Below, piece by piece: positions 1 to 12,794 of a stretch of DNA of 64,000 nt (positions within the stretch are counted from its first letter, which is position 1; every line of letters starts with the position of its first letter). The notes under the pieces are model-generated. The model was not told where the DNA came from. It worked only from the letters and a program-made list of their open reading frames with translations, and searched no databases. Both the position numbers and the translations under genes were made by a program. The stretch is from positions 2,340,501-2,404,500 of the forward strand of contig CM056573.1 in the NCBI GenBank assembly GCA_029721435.1, written 5' to 3'. Origin of the DNA: Gymnothorax reevesii (taxonomy: Eukaryota; Chordata; Actinopteri; Anguilliformes; Muraenidae).

Positions 1-3000
1 ACACATCAGAGAGGTACTATGATCTCTGCAAAAACTTTAATCTGTCACCTCTAGATGTCTGAAGAAAATTATTTGATCTGACATTTCTTCACAAATGCGT
101 TAATTCCCACTTTGATTGCCCATATTTAGTTGCACAAATGCAATACAACTGCCCAATTTGAAGACTCAGAACCTACGGATTATTTTTGTCCTATCAAAAA
201 TCGCAAACATTCTTTATTTCCCAGAATTCAGTTATTGTTGAACAATGTCTACAACAGCCATTCATATATTGATGTATTTTTTTTGAGAAGAGGCTTATTC
301 AGACGAGCCGTTTAGCAAACTCTGTGGGGGTAATATTGCCAGTATCAATTCACTAACTATAACTGTTTCAACTCTGTGATATATTGATATATATTTTAGC
401 TTGAAATTAGTTATATCATACATCTTATTTTGTATGTTTTTTTTTCTCTTAAATGTATTTACTCACTGCGTTTGACTTATTGCATTTTATGTTATATTGA
501 TTGTTATTGTGATTATTGGTCCAGTTACAGGACTTGGGGGGCCTTGAATTCAATAAATAAATAAATAAATAAGTTACACTTGGAAAGACCCCCAAACACT
601 CGCTGTGGCTGAAGACTCCTGTCAGCCGACGGCACACACTACTGCTGCCAGACTTTCACTGCGAGCTCAGACTCTGGGCCCAGGTTCAGCTGCACTTTCT
701 GGGGCTCCAGGCTATTCTTGCTCCCCATAAAACTACAGAGGGGAGGGCCTGAGAAGTCACATGACAGAAGTGTACATATAGGCCTCGACCATGACTGAGC
801 GAGCCACCGATGTTCCCTGTCCTCAGTCTATCTAAAGTGAGATGCTGCCACACGGTCCCCTCTGGTGAGGGGATATCGCCCAGCAAACAGGCTAGAAGCC
901 TGCCGCACACAGCGATAACGTCCTGCCCGAACCCCAGCACCAAGTGCAGCCTCTTCTGTGTCGGACAGAAGGAAATAAATGGAGACAGACGAGACAAATC
1001 CGCTGAGCTTTGTCTCTGGAGACAATGACAGAAAGCCCGCGGGCTGATACTCCATTGGCTGAGCCTGGACACTAATTCCATAAATTGATTTTTGGTCAGA
1101 CCCTCCCCCCTCCAGCCTGCGGTTCAGACTCACAGATGTATTCTTAGACTCTGCAGCGGTTTGGCACCAGGTCCCTCCTCCAGCTGGTCCAGAGATGTTC
1201 GGTCATGAATCAAACACCGAATACAGAAGCTGCAGCTTTTAATTATCCCTAGTGTTTTTATTTATAAAAAACCTCATCTAATCACATCCTACAGGGACTA
1301 GAATATGCATTTTGGAGAGTGCAGTTTAGTGCAGCACATTTACAGCCAGATGCCTTGCAAAAATGGAATTCTTGATTGTATATATAGTGTGTGCAACATA
1401 ATATTTGGGACAGAGACTTTTTTGTTAATTGGCTCAGTTTTATAGTACTTTAGAATTGATATCAAGCAACTCACTTGGTCAAATGCAGATTCATATAATT
1501 CCTTGAAATTATTCTATAATTTTATTTTACATGACCACATCTGATTTCAAGAATGATAACCTGCATTTAACCAAACGTGATTTCTTCGATACTGAATGTA
1601 ATCTATGGCAGACAGGGCCAAATCAGTGTGTTTTTGCGGATATCTTGGAACTGAGTTGATATCAGTCCTGCGCTGCGGTCTGGGACGGGGGGTCTGAGGT
1701 CTTTACTGAAGCACTTAATTCTGCTCCCGCTGCAGGTCACACTGTTTTGTAAGTCAGGCTGGAACTAATGTCATCGGGGAGCCGTTGCAAAACCCTTCAT
1801 GTGCAGCTGTACCTCTGGGGACCAGAGTCACTTGTGTGCTACACTGCTGGGGTTCTGGCCTGAGTCACTCGAGCCGGGCCTGGGCCTGATACCGGATCAC
1901 TGGCCCAGCTGTGCTCTTCAACAGCACCTGAATAGAGTGAGTTATCCAGGAGCCTTGGATGTCTGTTTTATTTTTCTTTTTTATTAAGGAACAGAATGCA
2001 ATACAGAAAAAATAGTTAATTTGTAATGGATCTATTGCTCTGGCATGGAATATTGCTGTTATTTGGCATATTTTAGCTCTTTTATCAGTTTGAAGTTTCT
2101 CCAAAGCAAGGTCATAGATGCTGCTCTCCTGATCTGAATATTTATATACATCTCTGGGCTCGGACTGAAGCTCTAGCGACTTTAATACCTCAGACTATAA
2201 TTTGCCCAAGTATTTTGCCTATTTTGTAAAATACAGGATGTTCCCAATTACCTCGCTATTACAAAATTGCTCATCTAAATATTGACTCTAAGTTGGCGAG
2301 GCAGAAAAAGAGAGTCTTTGCTATTTTTCTTTCTCAAGCTCTTCTCCCCAGAGATGGTTTTTCCTCTGTGCTAATTACCACAATAATAAACAGAGCAGAG
2401 GAGAGTTCAATCGATAAGGAACATGAACTGTGTTCTTTAGTATTATTGTATAACTGCGTGCTCGGCCAATCTACAGTCGGCAAATGTTGATGAGGGGAGA
2501 TACTGAGAAAAATCCAGTGATAATTACTGTTGGAAAGTTAATATAGTTTTATTTACAGGAATAGCTAAACATATTGTGCATTTGGTAAGCTGTAAAATGA
2601 TGCGCTTCATAATCATACACGTGGAAGCGTGGCATTTATGCTCCTACTGCATTTTAGGGAAATGCTAATTAACACTCTCTGGACTGAAGCCATACAAACA
2701 TCACAAATAGAGATATAGTGCTGTACACATGTTTCAGACAACTTATACATCTTCATTTAGCTCTGCACACTACCCTAAGGCAGGGTGACATGCTGCAAAT
2801 ATATGAAGTTTGTTTCCAAAATGCAATTAATGCCAATTACAAAAATTGAAATAATACGATAGAGCGATAGCATTGTGCTTCTTACATACGGTGCAAAACT
2901 CCGTTTTTATAAATTCATACGTTAAGGTGGATTTTTTCATGGTCAAATCATGTCTTTTTCAATAAAATGCATTAGGCGCCAACACAGAAAAAGCTGATGT

Positions 3001-4887
3001 CCTCAAAATGAGTAAAATGGATATATTGTGTTTTGGAAACACACTCTTCATATATATGTGTGTGCGTGTGGGACTCAGTCTTGCTCTATGGCTCAATTCA
3101 TTCCCTTTATTAAAAAAGCTTTCTGTCTCATTTGTAATCGTTCTTACAATATCCTGCAAAACACATATGTACCAGCATGTTGTTCTCTTAAGAGGAGAGT
3201 TTAGTCCAGCTGAATTCTGTGTGATTCAGAGCAGATGCCCACAGTCCAGTTTCCATCAAAAATAAAAGTGCTCCATGACAAAGGTTGTGTAGAATGTAAA
3301 CAGTAGAATAGCAGGATGATTATGAGAAAATGTTGCCAGTGAATAAATGTAGAGAGCGGCTATAAATTATTGCTCAGAGATGTGACTGCCTTGTTGCTAA
3401 GGAATAACAAGGTTTGCTTTGAAGTGAAAACTTAGCATTAATTTCTGCCTGCGCATTTTAAAAAAGTAAAATAATTAATGTTTTAAACTTAGGACAGAAT
3501 CAACAACCTGACAGTGTGAGGTAAAAATTCTGTAAAGACAATTCGAGGCTTCCTGTTTATGATTCATATCGTTCTCAGTGTTTTAAAATGAGAGATTATG
3601 CTGAATAGCATTGCACAGAAAGTCTTGGATAGGTATAAAATAAAGGGTATTCAGGAATGTACACTTGAATGTCACTATGATGTCAGAAATAACAAAAAAA
3701 AAACTGATATACCATTTATCATTATTCAAGAGGGCCTATTGCATTCCAGATAAACAAAACAAAGCCTTCAGCCTCATTTTTACACAGAGGACTAAAGCTC
3801 TAGGCTTCCACGGCAAAATATTGTTCAACAAGCACTTAAACAAACAGAAGTTATATATTGTGTCGATATTCTGTTGTTTTCAATGAGCCCAAGGGATTCT
3901 GAAACAAGGAAAATAAATATTTAATTTGTTTATCATTGATAATATCTGAAACAAATTATGGCATCAGGAGTGGTAATTACCCGGAATAATTAACGCGGAT
4001 GACAGTTCGACTGCACGTCGTTTTTACTGTCTTGTCACCGGTTTGATCACAGCCAAACGCAGAACCCTGTTTAGTGAGCAGTCGAGAGTGAGCTCCCCCT
4101 GCTGGCTAAAATCCACCACCGGAGCAGGCAGGTCAAAGGTCATCCTGCTAAGACACTGTTCCAGGGTATGGATCATCCAGTAGTCTGGTATTACACCCTC
4201 ACCACGATGGAGCTGACTGTCATTCCAACAGTCCGGGGAGAGACGACTAGGAATGATCCAGTCATGCTGCAGCGACCTCATCTTTCACCAGCCCCGTTAG
4301 CCTGCTCACGGGTAGCACACTTGGCAACCGTGGAGAGAAATGGGCAACAGTTGCGCGTATTTTGGATGAGACCACATGTTTGTCTGCTGTCTGACTTAAG
4401 AACGCCGCTGGGCTTTCTTACCTTTGAGATGAACAGAGAAAACAAAACAATTGAAAAAAAAATCCATCACATCCATCACGTTTGATGACGCCTGGGAGCT
4501 ACAGGTCACCTGACTGCACCTCAGCCCTGCTGCAATAAACAAACTTCACCCCCCTGCCCCCCGTGTAGAAACGCTCCATTTCAGCCCAAACGCTAATTAG
4601 GCCAAAAAACCTAGTTTACTTCACTGTGCATGTAATTCCCGCAGATTTTAGCGCATGATTATGCCGCTGGTTTATTTCTTTTGCTTGATCAGGAGGAAAA
4701 CTTGGCTATTTTTGGGAATTTATCCCTCGTGCAGCGCTTGGGTGAAAATGGCCCATTTTCATTGTATGGTAAATAAAACATTTTTTACATCTTTTTAAAC
4801 CTAAAATTCGATGGCCTCACCTTATTCTCTTTAGGAAGCAAGTCAAAGAATGCATCGCTGAGGGCAGAAGCAGCACTTCAGCACTCC
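1..4887. other. Intergenic DNA, no gene recognised
   Basis: AT-rich sequence with a more GC-rich patch around 600-1200. Reading frames here are short, lack recognisable domains and overlap on both strands, so I treat them as chance. A short AATA tetranucleotide run sits at about 548-575. No transposon ends could be defined. Regulatory sequence may be present but cannot be shown without cross-species alignment. Confidence 0.6.
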
Positions 4888-4891
4888 TTAA

Positions 4892-4952
4892 CCCTTGAAG
4901 CCCTGAAATGAATAAATATATACAACGCGTGTATATATGTATACATATATAT

Positions 4953-4998
<46 letters not shown>

Positions 4999-5156
4999 TG
5001 TATATATATATTATTAGTATTATTATTGTTATTATCTTGTGATGTTGAAAACCTATCATATGTCTTTTTAACAAGTGACCACATGACAAGTCAACAGCTT
5101 TGATTTTGATACCTTACATCATTGAGTAACCATAGTAGCATTCAGTGCTCTTAGGG
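4892..5156. mobile_element. TTAA-flanked MITE copy A, expanded by a TA microsatellite
   Basis: The element begins CCCTTGAAG and ends GCTCTTAGGG. It is flanked by TTAA at 4888-4891 and 5157-5160, the target duplication of piggyBac-type (and Kolobok-type) transposons. The inner sequence shares the phrase AAAACCTATCAT with the copies at 5538, 17390 and 49520. A TA microsatellite sits inside it and makes it the longest simple copy. It has no coding capacity, so any movement would depend on a transposase made elsewhere. Confidence 0.65.
4945..5010. repeat. TA dinucleotide microsatellite
   Basis: A run of TA/ATAC repeats inside MITE copy A. The predicted peptides rich in Tyr-Ile at 4817-5089 on the minus strand are only translations of this run. 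Confidence 0.9.
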
Positions 5157-5537
5157 TTAATCAACAATGTCCAAGAGGTGACCAGAACACAAAGGGTTAA
5201 AGGTATAATTTGGCTGCACTTTCTGTATTGTTTCATCAGCCTTTGTGGCTCTGCCTCCACTGAACCAAATGTGCCTGCAGACGATTCCAGCTTAAAGGCA
5301 CTATACTGCCGCATTAGTGTGCAACAGCAGAACTCAATCTAGCTGTGTGAGGATAGGTGTCTGTTTTGTTGATGTTCGTTGCCTCGTAGGTACCGTATGA
5401 GTGCTCTATGGGTTGTAATGAACGTGATAAATTCGGTTTTAAGCCGCAACGATGAATGTGAGGCCTAATGATAGCCTTAGCCTTAATTACTGCTATAGTA
5501 CATAATGCATTTGTCTCAAAATTTATGCACATCTTAA

Positions 5538-5713
5538 CCCTTAGAGTGCTAAACACAGATAGCGTTGTTCAGTGATGTTAGGTATCACATTCAAGCTGTT
5601 GAAAACCTATCATGTGGCGACTTGTTCAAACAAGTCCCCATGTGATAGGTTTTCAACAGCACAAGATAATTTAATTTATGATTTTTTGAAAATCTATTTC
5701 TGTGGGATAAGGG
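5538..5713. mobile_element. TTAA-flanked MITE copy B with a strong hairpin
   Basis: Ends CCCTTAGAGTGC and GGGATAAGGG, with TTAA at 5534-5537 and 5714-5717. The core at 5595-5660 folds back on itself: arms of about 32 nt starting GCTGTTGAAAACC and ending GGTTTTCAACAGC, a handful of mismatches and a very short loop. This is the clearest copy of the family because nothing is inserted in it. Confidence 0.7.
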
Positions 5714-5717
5714 TTAA

Positions 5718-8700
5718 GGGTTTCTTTTAGAGGGCTCATAGATTTTTCCACTGTGTTGAGTGTCATAAAGCAGTTAATCTGTGAAAAATATACCTTTTGT
5801 CAGGAAATGCATACTTATATTTCCTAAGCAGTTTTTTTCGATTAAATATTGAAGCAAGGTGAGTACAGGATATGTCTGTAAGAACATGGTACTCAGCACT
5901 TGAACACCGGAGATTTTTTCCAAGAACTTTCAAGGTCACTACATTTTCACAAAGAGCATTTTTATGTACAGAATATGAATTATATCTATGGGTGGCAAAC
6001 TATTCTATTCAGTTGATTTTCAAGCCTAAAAAATTGCACAGTCAAAAAGACTGGGGTGCTTCAATTTTCACAAAAAAAAATGTGCGAGTTTCAATCAGTA
6101 ATTACACATAAAAGCCTTATTACCATCTGCAGTGAAAGAGCTTCCTTTCCATTGTGTTCAAGGTGAAATATTTATGATCACAAAGCCTGTGAAGAAGAAA
6201 ATGACCAAGTTTAATCACTGTAGCTTCAATTATAAATGATTTTTTTCCATTTGTAAACACAACATAAGAACAAAGAACTGGCTTAAGAAATAAGGATCTA
6301 AACTCTGCAATATATAAACTGAAATCTGCCCATGAAGCAGCGCTTTTTACACCCTGATCACAAAAGCAAATGGAAATGATTGATTGAAAGTCATTCCTTC
6401 AAACAACTTCCAGTTGTACTGAAATGTGAATGAAATATATGATGTATGTCTGTGGAGTATCTGAAAAGTCATCAGTACCCCAAATACACAAAATGTGAAA
6501 TAGGAATGAATAAATTCATTAAAGATGCAACGTGTAATTTTCAGAAATTCCTCGTCATTACTGACCCTGCTGGCTGCTATGTTAACTACCATCAGAATTC
6601 TGTTGGTTTGAAGAAGAGTAATGAACCAAGCACTGACCCCTGGGGGACACTGTGGTTGAGTGCAGCTAATCTGGACTTGTGATGTTTTAGCTTGACAAAC
6701 TGTTGCCTCCCTATCAGATAAGATGTTACCTGGGCAAGTGCTGTGCCAGTGACCCCCAGGGAGGCTTGGTGGTCGAGGAGGTGTGTTTGTGGAAAAACAG
6801 CATTTGGGTGGAGAGTGATGAGGATGGTGAGAAGTCCAGAGTCTGCAACACAACAGAGGTCATTAGTAATCTTGACGAGGGCAGATCTGTGCTGTGTTTT
6901 GGTTGGAGGCCAGATTGAAAAGTTTCAAAGAGATTGTTTGACTCCAGATGAGTTTAGAGTTGAGCTGCCACAACGCTGAATTACTTTTAACAGAAATGGG
7001 AGGTTTGAAATGGGATGAAAGTTTTTTAGATTGTGATTGGTGTGTGGTAATTAATGATTTTTTCACATACAATGTACAACATAACGAAACAAGACATCTC
7101 TAAAGATGTTCATCATTTCATGTGTAACAGCAGTTTAACTCGCTGTATCACTACAGCTAACCATTGTCCATTCTACTGTTACCATCATTGGTCATTTGTT
7201 GACATTTTTGGACCCCACTTATAAATTAATGTTGTTATCAAGTGTTGCACCCTAGCTACTATCGAAGAGCCAATCTGACCCAATACCTCAATATGCAAGT
7301 CAGACCACAGGCTGTTATAGGCTACAAAAAAGCTGGGAAAGGTCTCACTTTTTTGAGTCAGATCACACTTTGGCAATAGAAACCTATTAATTTATTCAAA
7401 ACAAATTCCACACAGCGGTTTTAATACGAGCAAAAATCAGATATATAAGTATACTTCAAAAGCCATTCATATATGTTGCCATGCAAATATAACAGCCATC
7501 CTGTAAAGACAGGTAATATTTCATGACAACTTACTTGCCTGACCATTAGTCCCAGGAGAGCAAGTGTTATTACACAAGATGGTTCAATACCTGATTCTGC
7601 AATTAGTCTTTCTGAGGTAATATACTTGCAGATAACATTGTCTTTGCATGTTGTTCCATAACCTCTTTGCTAAATTATAGGCTTATGTAAGTTTCTTTCA
7701 TCATTAGAGAAGGAAAGTTGAAATTTGCTGTATGTCTCTGCCCATTTTTGTGTTAATATGGCTGCGGAACATTTGTAGCCAGTAGCTGAGCACCTCTGAC
7801 ATGCTAAATAATGAAGTTTTGATGTATTCTGTCTTGTAGAAACACTTACTTTAATAAAAAGAAGTGGATGATGCATGATTGCACATTTGTTTTCACAACT
7901 CCTGCTGAAGCACGCAGGAGATGTTTGTCCTCAACCAACCCCACCAACCAGAAACCATAACTTAACGTGTTTAAGCTACAGCCGCGGATAAAAAGCAGAC
8001 CTCAGTCAAATTGCTTGTGAAAGAGTGAAAGCAGGTCCTTGCTGCCAAGCAAAAAAATCCCCTCCGTTAACAAACATGGCTGAGTATCCGGCGCTAATCT
8101 AAGCAAGAGAGCAGCCCTTCTGTCGCCACATGCAAAACAAGCGTATAAAACGACTGCAGCAAACACGCCGGCTATATTTTACCATGACAACCGGTTCAAA
8201 GCACACCCATTTGGAAAATTATCCCATGAGCCTTCAGCCTGTTCTGTTCAAAGCAATTACACCCGTGTCTCTCGCCTGAAAATTAGTACACATCTCTGGC
8301 CGTCATTCTCAGCGTAGTCGTTCGGCAAACGACAGGCTACTTATCAAACAGGGATGGCGCCGGCACCAAAATGTTCTGCAGGCATAATAAAAACCCATTT
8401 GAGAATAATTTGGAGGACTGTAACATTTCCTGACCTATTGCAAAAGGCTATTGAGATAAACTCATTTAAAGGTCTCACTAACCTCTGGAAACCGTTTTTT
8501 TTTTTTTTTTTTTTGAGGGATGGAGAGATGAAAATGCATCACACAGCCATATTGTTTTTTGGAGATATATGAAGGCAGGAGGTTTTATAATAAATAATAC
8601 CACTCGACGAGGGAGATAGAGACATCTCTGGCGGCCTGAACAGTGCACATTAATCACAGAATTTCTGGCTTTTCAACCCTTAATTAAAGCAAGGAGAGGA

Positions 8701-9889
8701 CAGCAGGCCCTTCCAAGGAGCACTCAAAAGTTTGCAGCCATTTTTAGGGAACATCAGGCTGTAATATCGGACTGTGGCTCATATTCATGACTGCATTACA
8801 AAAGCAGCACATCACTCTGCACTGGAGCATTTTCTGAGCCTATAAATACAAAAGCTGAATACTAATGGCAGTCTGGAACAGTGAGGTTTTTTTATTTTTT
8901 GTAGATATGGACTTTGATTCATCCTCTCAGTGGGTGTATGTTTGAGCGAGGTCAAAGTTCAGGAGCCCTGTGGATACGCAAGGTAATTGTCTCACACCTT
9001 TTGACCTCAGTGGCCTTGAAGATAATGGTTAGTCCAAATACATGGCCTATAGCAGTGATTTCTGCCTTCATGTCGGGATGGGCTCTGATGCTTGTAAAAA
9101 AGAATAAAGACTCCTCTAATTATCAATCACATATGGGAACGTAAGTGTATTACAAATGATCACAGAGGACTGGAATCTTCTCTTAAGCAGAGAGAGGCAT
9201 ATTTACATGAATTGTTGAATGTGTGCCTTGATTGATTCATTGGGCAGTGCAACTGTGCTGAATATATTTCTCCAGGTTTGGGCTCACGGGTATTGCTAAC
9301 ACTCAAACAGCTGTTTTTCATGATAAATATCACAGAAATGAGCCTGTGAGTGCTCAAGGGTTAAGGGCTTTGCAGATATGCATTTTAAAAAGTCATTATT
9401 TCTTATTGCTCATATGCTATTAATTCCCTTGTTTCACACATTAGAGACTGCAATAATGCCCCTGTGATTCGCTGTAGGGGGGAGAGAAATTCCAGAGAGC
9501 AGCGCAAGATAAACAAAAGCTTGATATGGAAGCTTTTATTGGGCCGTAAGTTCTGCAGTGTCATGGAGCGGGTCCAGCTTTTATTAGTTCCTGTTATTTC
9601 TCTGTGGTCCCACATGTGCTCTTTCTAATAATATCGGATCTGAGAAAGTGCACAGCATATTTCTGAAATGAAAGTTTGCTTTGGGGAAGGGCAAAGGGGT
9701 TATAAACAGATTAAGGAAAATCTTATCACCACATCACTCTGCATTGCACAACACATAAATATCACTGATTAAGTCCCTCAGATATTGATTTCCCAAAAGT
9801 CTGAGATCTTTTGAAATATTGTGCTCATTTGGTCAAGATAATTTTAACAGTATATACTGAAGAACAAACGAGAAGCAAACTTAACATGT
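5718..9889. other. Intergenic DNA, no gene recognised
   Basis: AT-rich, with a T homopolymer near 8496-8514 and no defined transposon ends. Short reading frames (for example 6347-6853, minus) lack recognisable domains and have competing frames on the other strand. A phrase resembling the MITE end (GTGCTCAAGGGTTAA, about 9350) may be a fragment of that family but has no partner end. Confidence 0.5.
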
Positions 9890-9898
9890 GATCTATCA

Positions 9899-9930
<32 letters not shown>

Positions 9931-9955
9931 GTCTGTCTGTCTGTCTGTCTGTCCG
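9890..9955. repeat. ATCT/GTCT tetranucleotide microsatellite
   Basis: An uninterrupted run of ATCT units passes directly into GTCT units, a compound tetranucleotide repeat typical of fish intergenic DNA. Confidence 0.95.
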
Positions 9956-10582
9956 TGGCAGCTGGTGAGCAGAAAATTGAAGATCCTGTAAAAATAATGA
10001 TCCCTCGTGACCTTTTTTCCATCATTCATTTAAATTTATGTAATGCAAACTCAGGCAGCACTCAACGATATCAGGTGTGACAAAATTTATTCCGTAAGGT
10101 AACACTTGAAAGAAAATGTGTCATTTCAAAACAAAATTGCGTTTTATTCAATGTTATTTATTAGCGGATATTTTTCGCTACTTTTCAGGTCTTGTAATTA
10201 AACAGTCATGTTGTCTGGGGTAACATAGAGCAGGATGTGCTAAAAGCAAATGTGAAAGTTAACAAGGTAGTTTATCTTTTTTGTACCTTTTTAAAATAAA
10301 AATAAAAAAAGATTTTATTGTTGCAACGTTGCTTTAAGGAAGGAAGGTGTGTGATTAACTGCCAATGGCTTATTATTATATCAACCAGGACTAATATCAA
10401 TATAAACATTTTTCTTTTTCCTTTTAATTTTTTAATAACATTTTATTTTTTGATGAAAACTCTCTGCATCAGGTTTGTCACTATGTTGAGTTCGAGATCT
10501 TCTGGGCCCTCCGTGATCATTGGTGCTGGCCTCATGATGTCAGCAGAGGTTGTGTTGTGGGATGTTAGCGGTAAAGATACTG

Positions 10583-10966
10583 GGTCACACTTTAGATGAA
10601 GTGTTGCTCATAAAGGCTTTATACAGCATGTATAACGCCTTTATAAATGAGACCTAATGTCTTCATATGTCATACATAAGCAAATGTCATGCTTTGTAAA
10701 GGGTGAAATAACATCCTTATTCAGCATGTGATACCTGATGTGATACAACTGACAGTGTCACCTAGCTAGTGGCTAAATGCTTTAAAGAGTGACATTGTCA
10801 TTGTCACATCTGGTATCACATGCTGAATAAGGATGTGTTATTTCACCCTTTACAGAGCATGACATTTGCTTATGTATGATTTATGAAGGCATTATGTCTC
10901 ATTTATGAAGGCATTACACATGCTGTAAAAAGCCTTAATGAGCAACACTTCACCGAAAGTGTGACC
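10583..10966. mobile_element. Foldback MITE, copy 1, 8-bp target duplication
   Basis: The left end starts GGTCACACTTTAGATGAAG. The right end is its inverted counterpart, finishing CGAAAGTGTGACC. The two halves pair along most of the 384 bp. Direct flanks AGATACTG (10575-10582) and AGATGCTG (10967-10974) match at 7 of 8 bases. Long arms and an 8-bp duplication fit a non-autonomous hAT- or Mutator-type element. A second copy at 20739-21142 confirms the boundaries. No transposase is encoded. Confidence 0.75.
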
Positions 10967-11099
10967 AGATGCTGCACCCTTTGCATTATTTGCCTGCTTC
11001 TTCCTTCTCCTAACCTCCCAAAGGTGTCTCCAGATGTTTCAGTTGCAGTGAGGAAAGTCTGGAGCTGATGGAGACAGTAGATATGCTGGGATTGATTAA

Positions 11100-11283
11100 C
11101 GTCACCACATGAGGCTTCCCTTCTGACTCCATACCAAGTGCTGCCATTATATTGAAACTGAGTCCACAGATATCCAATAATAGAAATAGCCACCACAGAT
11201 TCCCGTGCAACCACGCTTGGACAGTCCCCAGCTCGCAGTTCTCTGATGACTGTTTCATGGTCTATTGCATTTAATCTTGGCAT
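11100..11283 (-). pseudogene. Tc1/mariner-like transposase, N-terminal relic
   Basis: The minus strand from 11283 reads MPRLNAIDHETVIRELRAG and then a degraded helix-turn-helix-like stretch ending near LWTQ. This resembles the start of fish Tc1-like transposases, including MPRLSENDRWRAIGMI of the copy at 41256. Beyond about 60 residues the frame no longer resembles a transposase, and no catalytic DDE part is visible. It abuts the foldback element ending at 10974. Family placement rests on the N-terminal match alone. Confidence 0.5.
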
Positions 11284-11579
11284 TCCTGTTCTGCACGTAT
11301 GAGGCCAGTTTGAGAGCGTTATGGGTACTGAACTTTAGTCCTGATGAACGCTGAATACTGCTTACAAAGTTCTGATATGATAGCTTCTGTCAGGCTAGCA
11401 CAAACAGAAATTTACTTTCAGATGTAAGGTTAGGCAAGGAACACACTTTTAGTGATTTGTCTCAGTATACTTGATAGACACTACGCTATGTGCTTAAAAT
11501 TTGAAACAAACAAAAAAAAAAAAAATACAAACTTCCTTACCATTAATTTGTTTCCATTGCTGAGTATATATTTAAATCT

Positions 11580-11965
11580 GCTAAGGAGTTTATGTTTTTG
11601 TCTGTGTTTGTGTGTCTGTTAGCAACTTCACACAAAAAGCTATCAATCGAGTTTGATGAAATGTTTTGAAGGGATAGGGTATGGCCCAAGGAACAATCCA
11701 TTAAATTTTGGCAGGGATCGGGATCACCGTCTAGATTCTGGAATATTAAAAAAGGAGTTCCGCACAATTGTGGGATTGGGAGATAGGGCATTTGGAGGAG
11801 TAAATGCCAAACATCTTAAAATCAACGAGATGATGGTAAAGCTGAATGTGACAAGACTAAGTCAACTGTAGAAATATGACAGCTGCCCTTGCAGATTTGT
11901 ATATCATAGAAGAGTGGACTATTGGCCTTGGCTGAGGGTTGCACTCTCCGAGTGCCAATCTAATT
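11580..11965. repeat. Dispersed repeat fragment, related to 49950-50215
   Basis: Contains phrases such as GGGATCGGGATCACCGTCTAGATTCTGG and ends near CACTCTCCGAGTGCC. The block at 49950-50215 has a comparable layout ending CGCTCCACTGAGTGCC. I recognise this as an old teleost interspersed repeat but cannot assign a class. The frame at 11653-11871 is incidental. Confidence 0.4.
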
Positions 11966-12255
11966 ATGCACTATGTTTGCTTATTGCAATTTGCTTCTGG
12001 TTCTTGCATACTTATGAGATGCAAGATTATTCACTCTAATAAACTAATCCAGGAATGGCTTTGAGGCTGGTCGTAAAAATGCCTCTGATTTTGCTCTTAA
12101 AGGTTTCATCGCCTTAATTTGTCTCCTGCATGAATTAAGAGTCAGTTTTGCTTGGAAAGACAGTTGAGTTGCTTCAGTATGATTAACACATAACACAGAC
12201 TGAAAAAAAAAAGTCTCTTGTCTGAGAAACAAGCCTGAAGCTCAATGTTATACAT

Positions 12256-12790
12256 CGAGGGTTTGAAGCACAATGGTGATGTGTCCAAATTTTGTGATTT
12301 TGAGATTTTCACCTCCTGTCACACATTTCTATCAGCTAATTCTTGGAGCACAATAATTATATGTCCATGCGCCTCAGTTTTAAACAGAGTTCACATTTTC
12401 CTTTTGTGGTTTGTCCAACAAAATCTGCTTATATGAATGAAACATTTATATTTTGATGAATAAACATGAATAGTTCACAGAATCATCTGTCTTCCATTGC
12501 AAAAAAACTTAACTTCAATCCATCACCAGTGCGTTCTGTCACATCAAGTGCTAGAATTGTTGGAACACGGAGGTGACGTCCATTTTGGTCATTTTGGCCA
12601 TGATGTCACAGTATCACACTTATGAAAACTTACATGTTCAGCAAACTTCTGAACCATGCAGTAAAAGAGTGACTGATATAAAAATGATGTAAATGATGTA
12701 TCTCATTTAATAGAACATTTTCAAACCTAAAAATCAATTTTTCTAAAAAACTTTTAAATGGACAAATAACCATTACGCTGCAAACCCTCG
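12256..12790. mobile_element. Short TIR element, copy without insertion
   Basis: The left end CGAGGGTTTGAAGC and the right end GCTGCAAACCCTCG are inverted repeats that stay similar for about 30 bp. ACAT flanks both sides (12252-12255 and 12791-12794). Nearly the whole sequence recurs in reverse orientation at 40616-42650, where a Tc1-like transposon interrupts it. This copy therefore preserves the empty site. No coding capacity. Confidence 0.65.
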
Positions 12791-12794
12791 ACAT

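Noticed and set aside
686..1133. Overlapping frames of 131 and 101 codons on the minus strand
   Set aside because: No domain, competing frames on both strands and a local GC-rich patch explain their length.
6347..6853. 168-codon minus-strand frame
   Set aside because: Mixed composition, no domain, several opposing frames; long frames of this size occur by chance in 64 kb.
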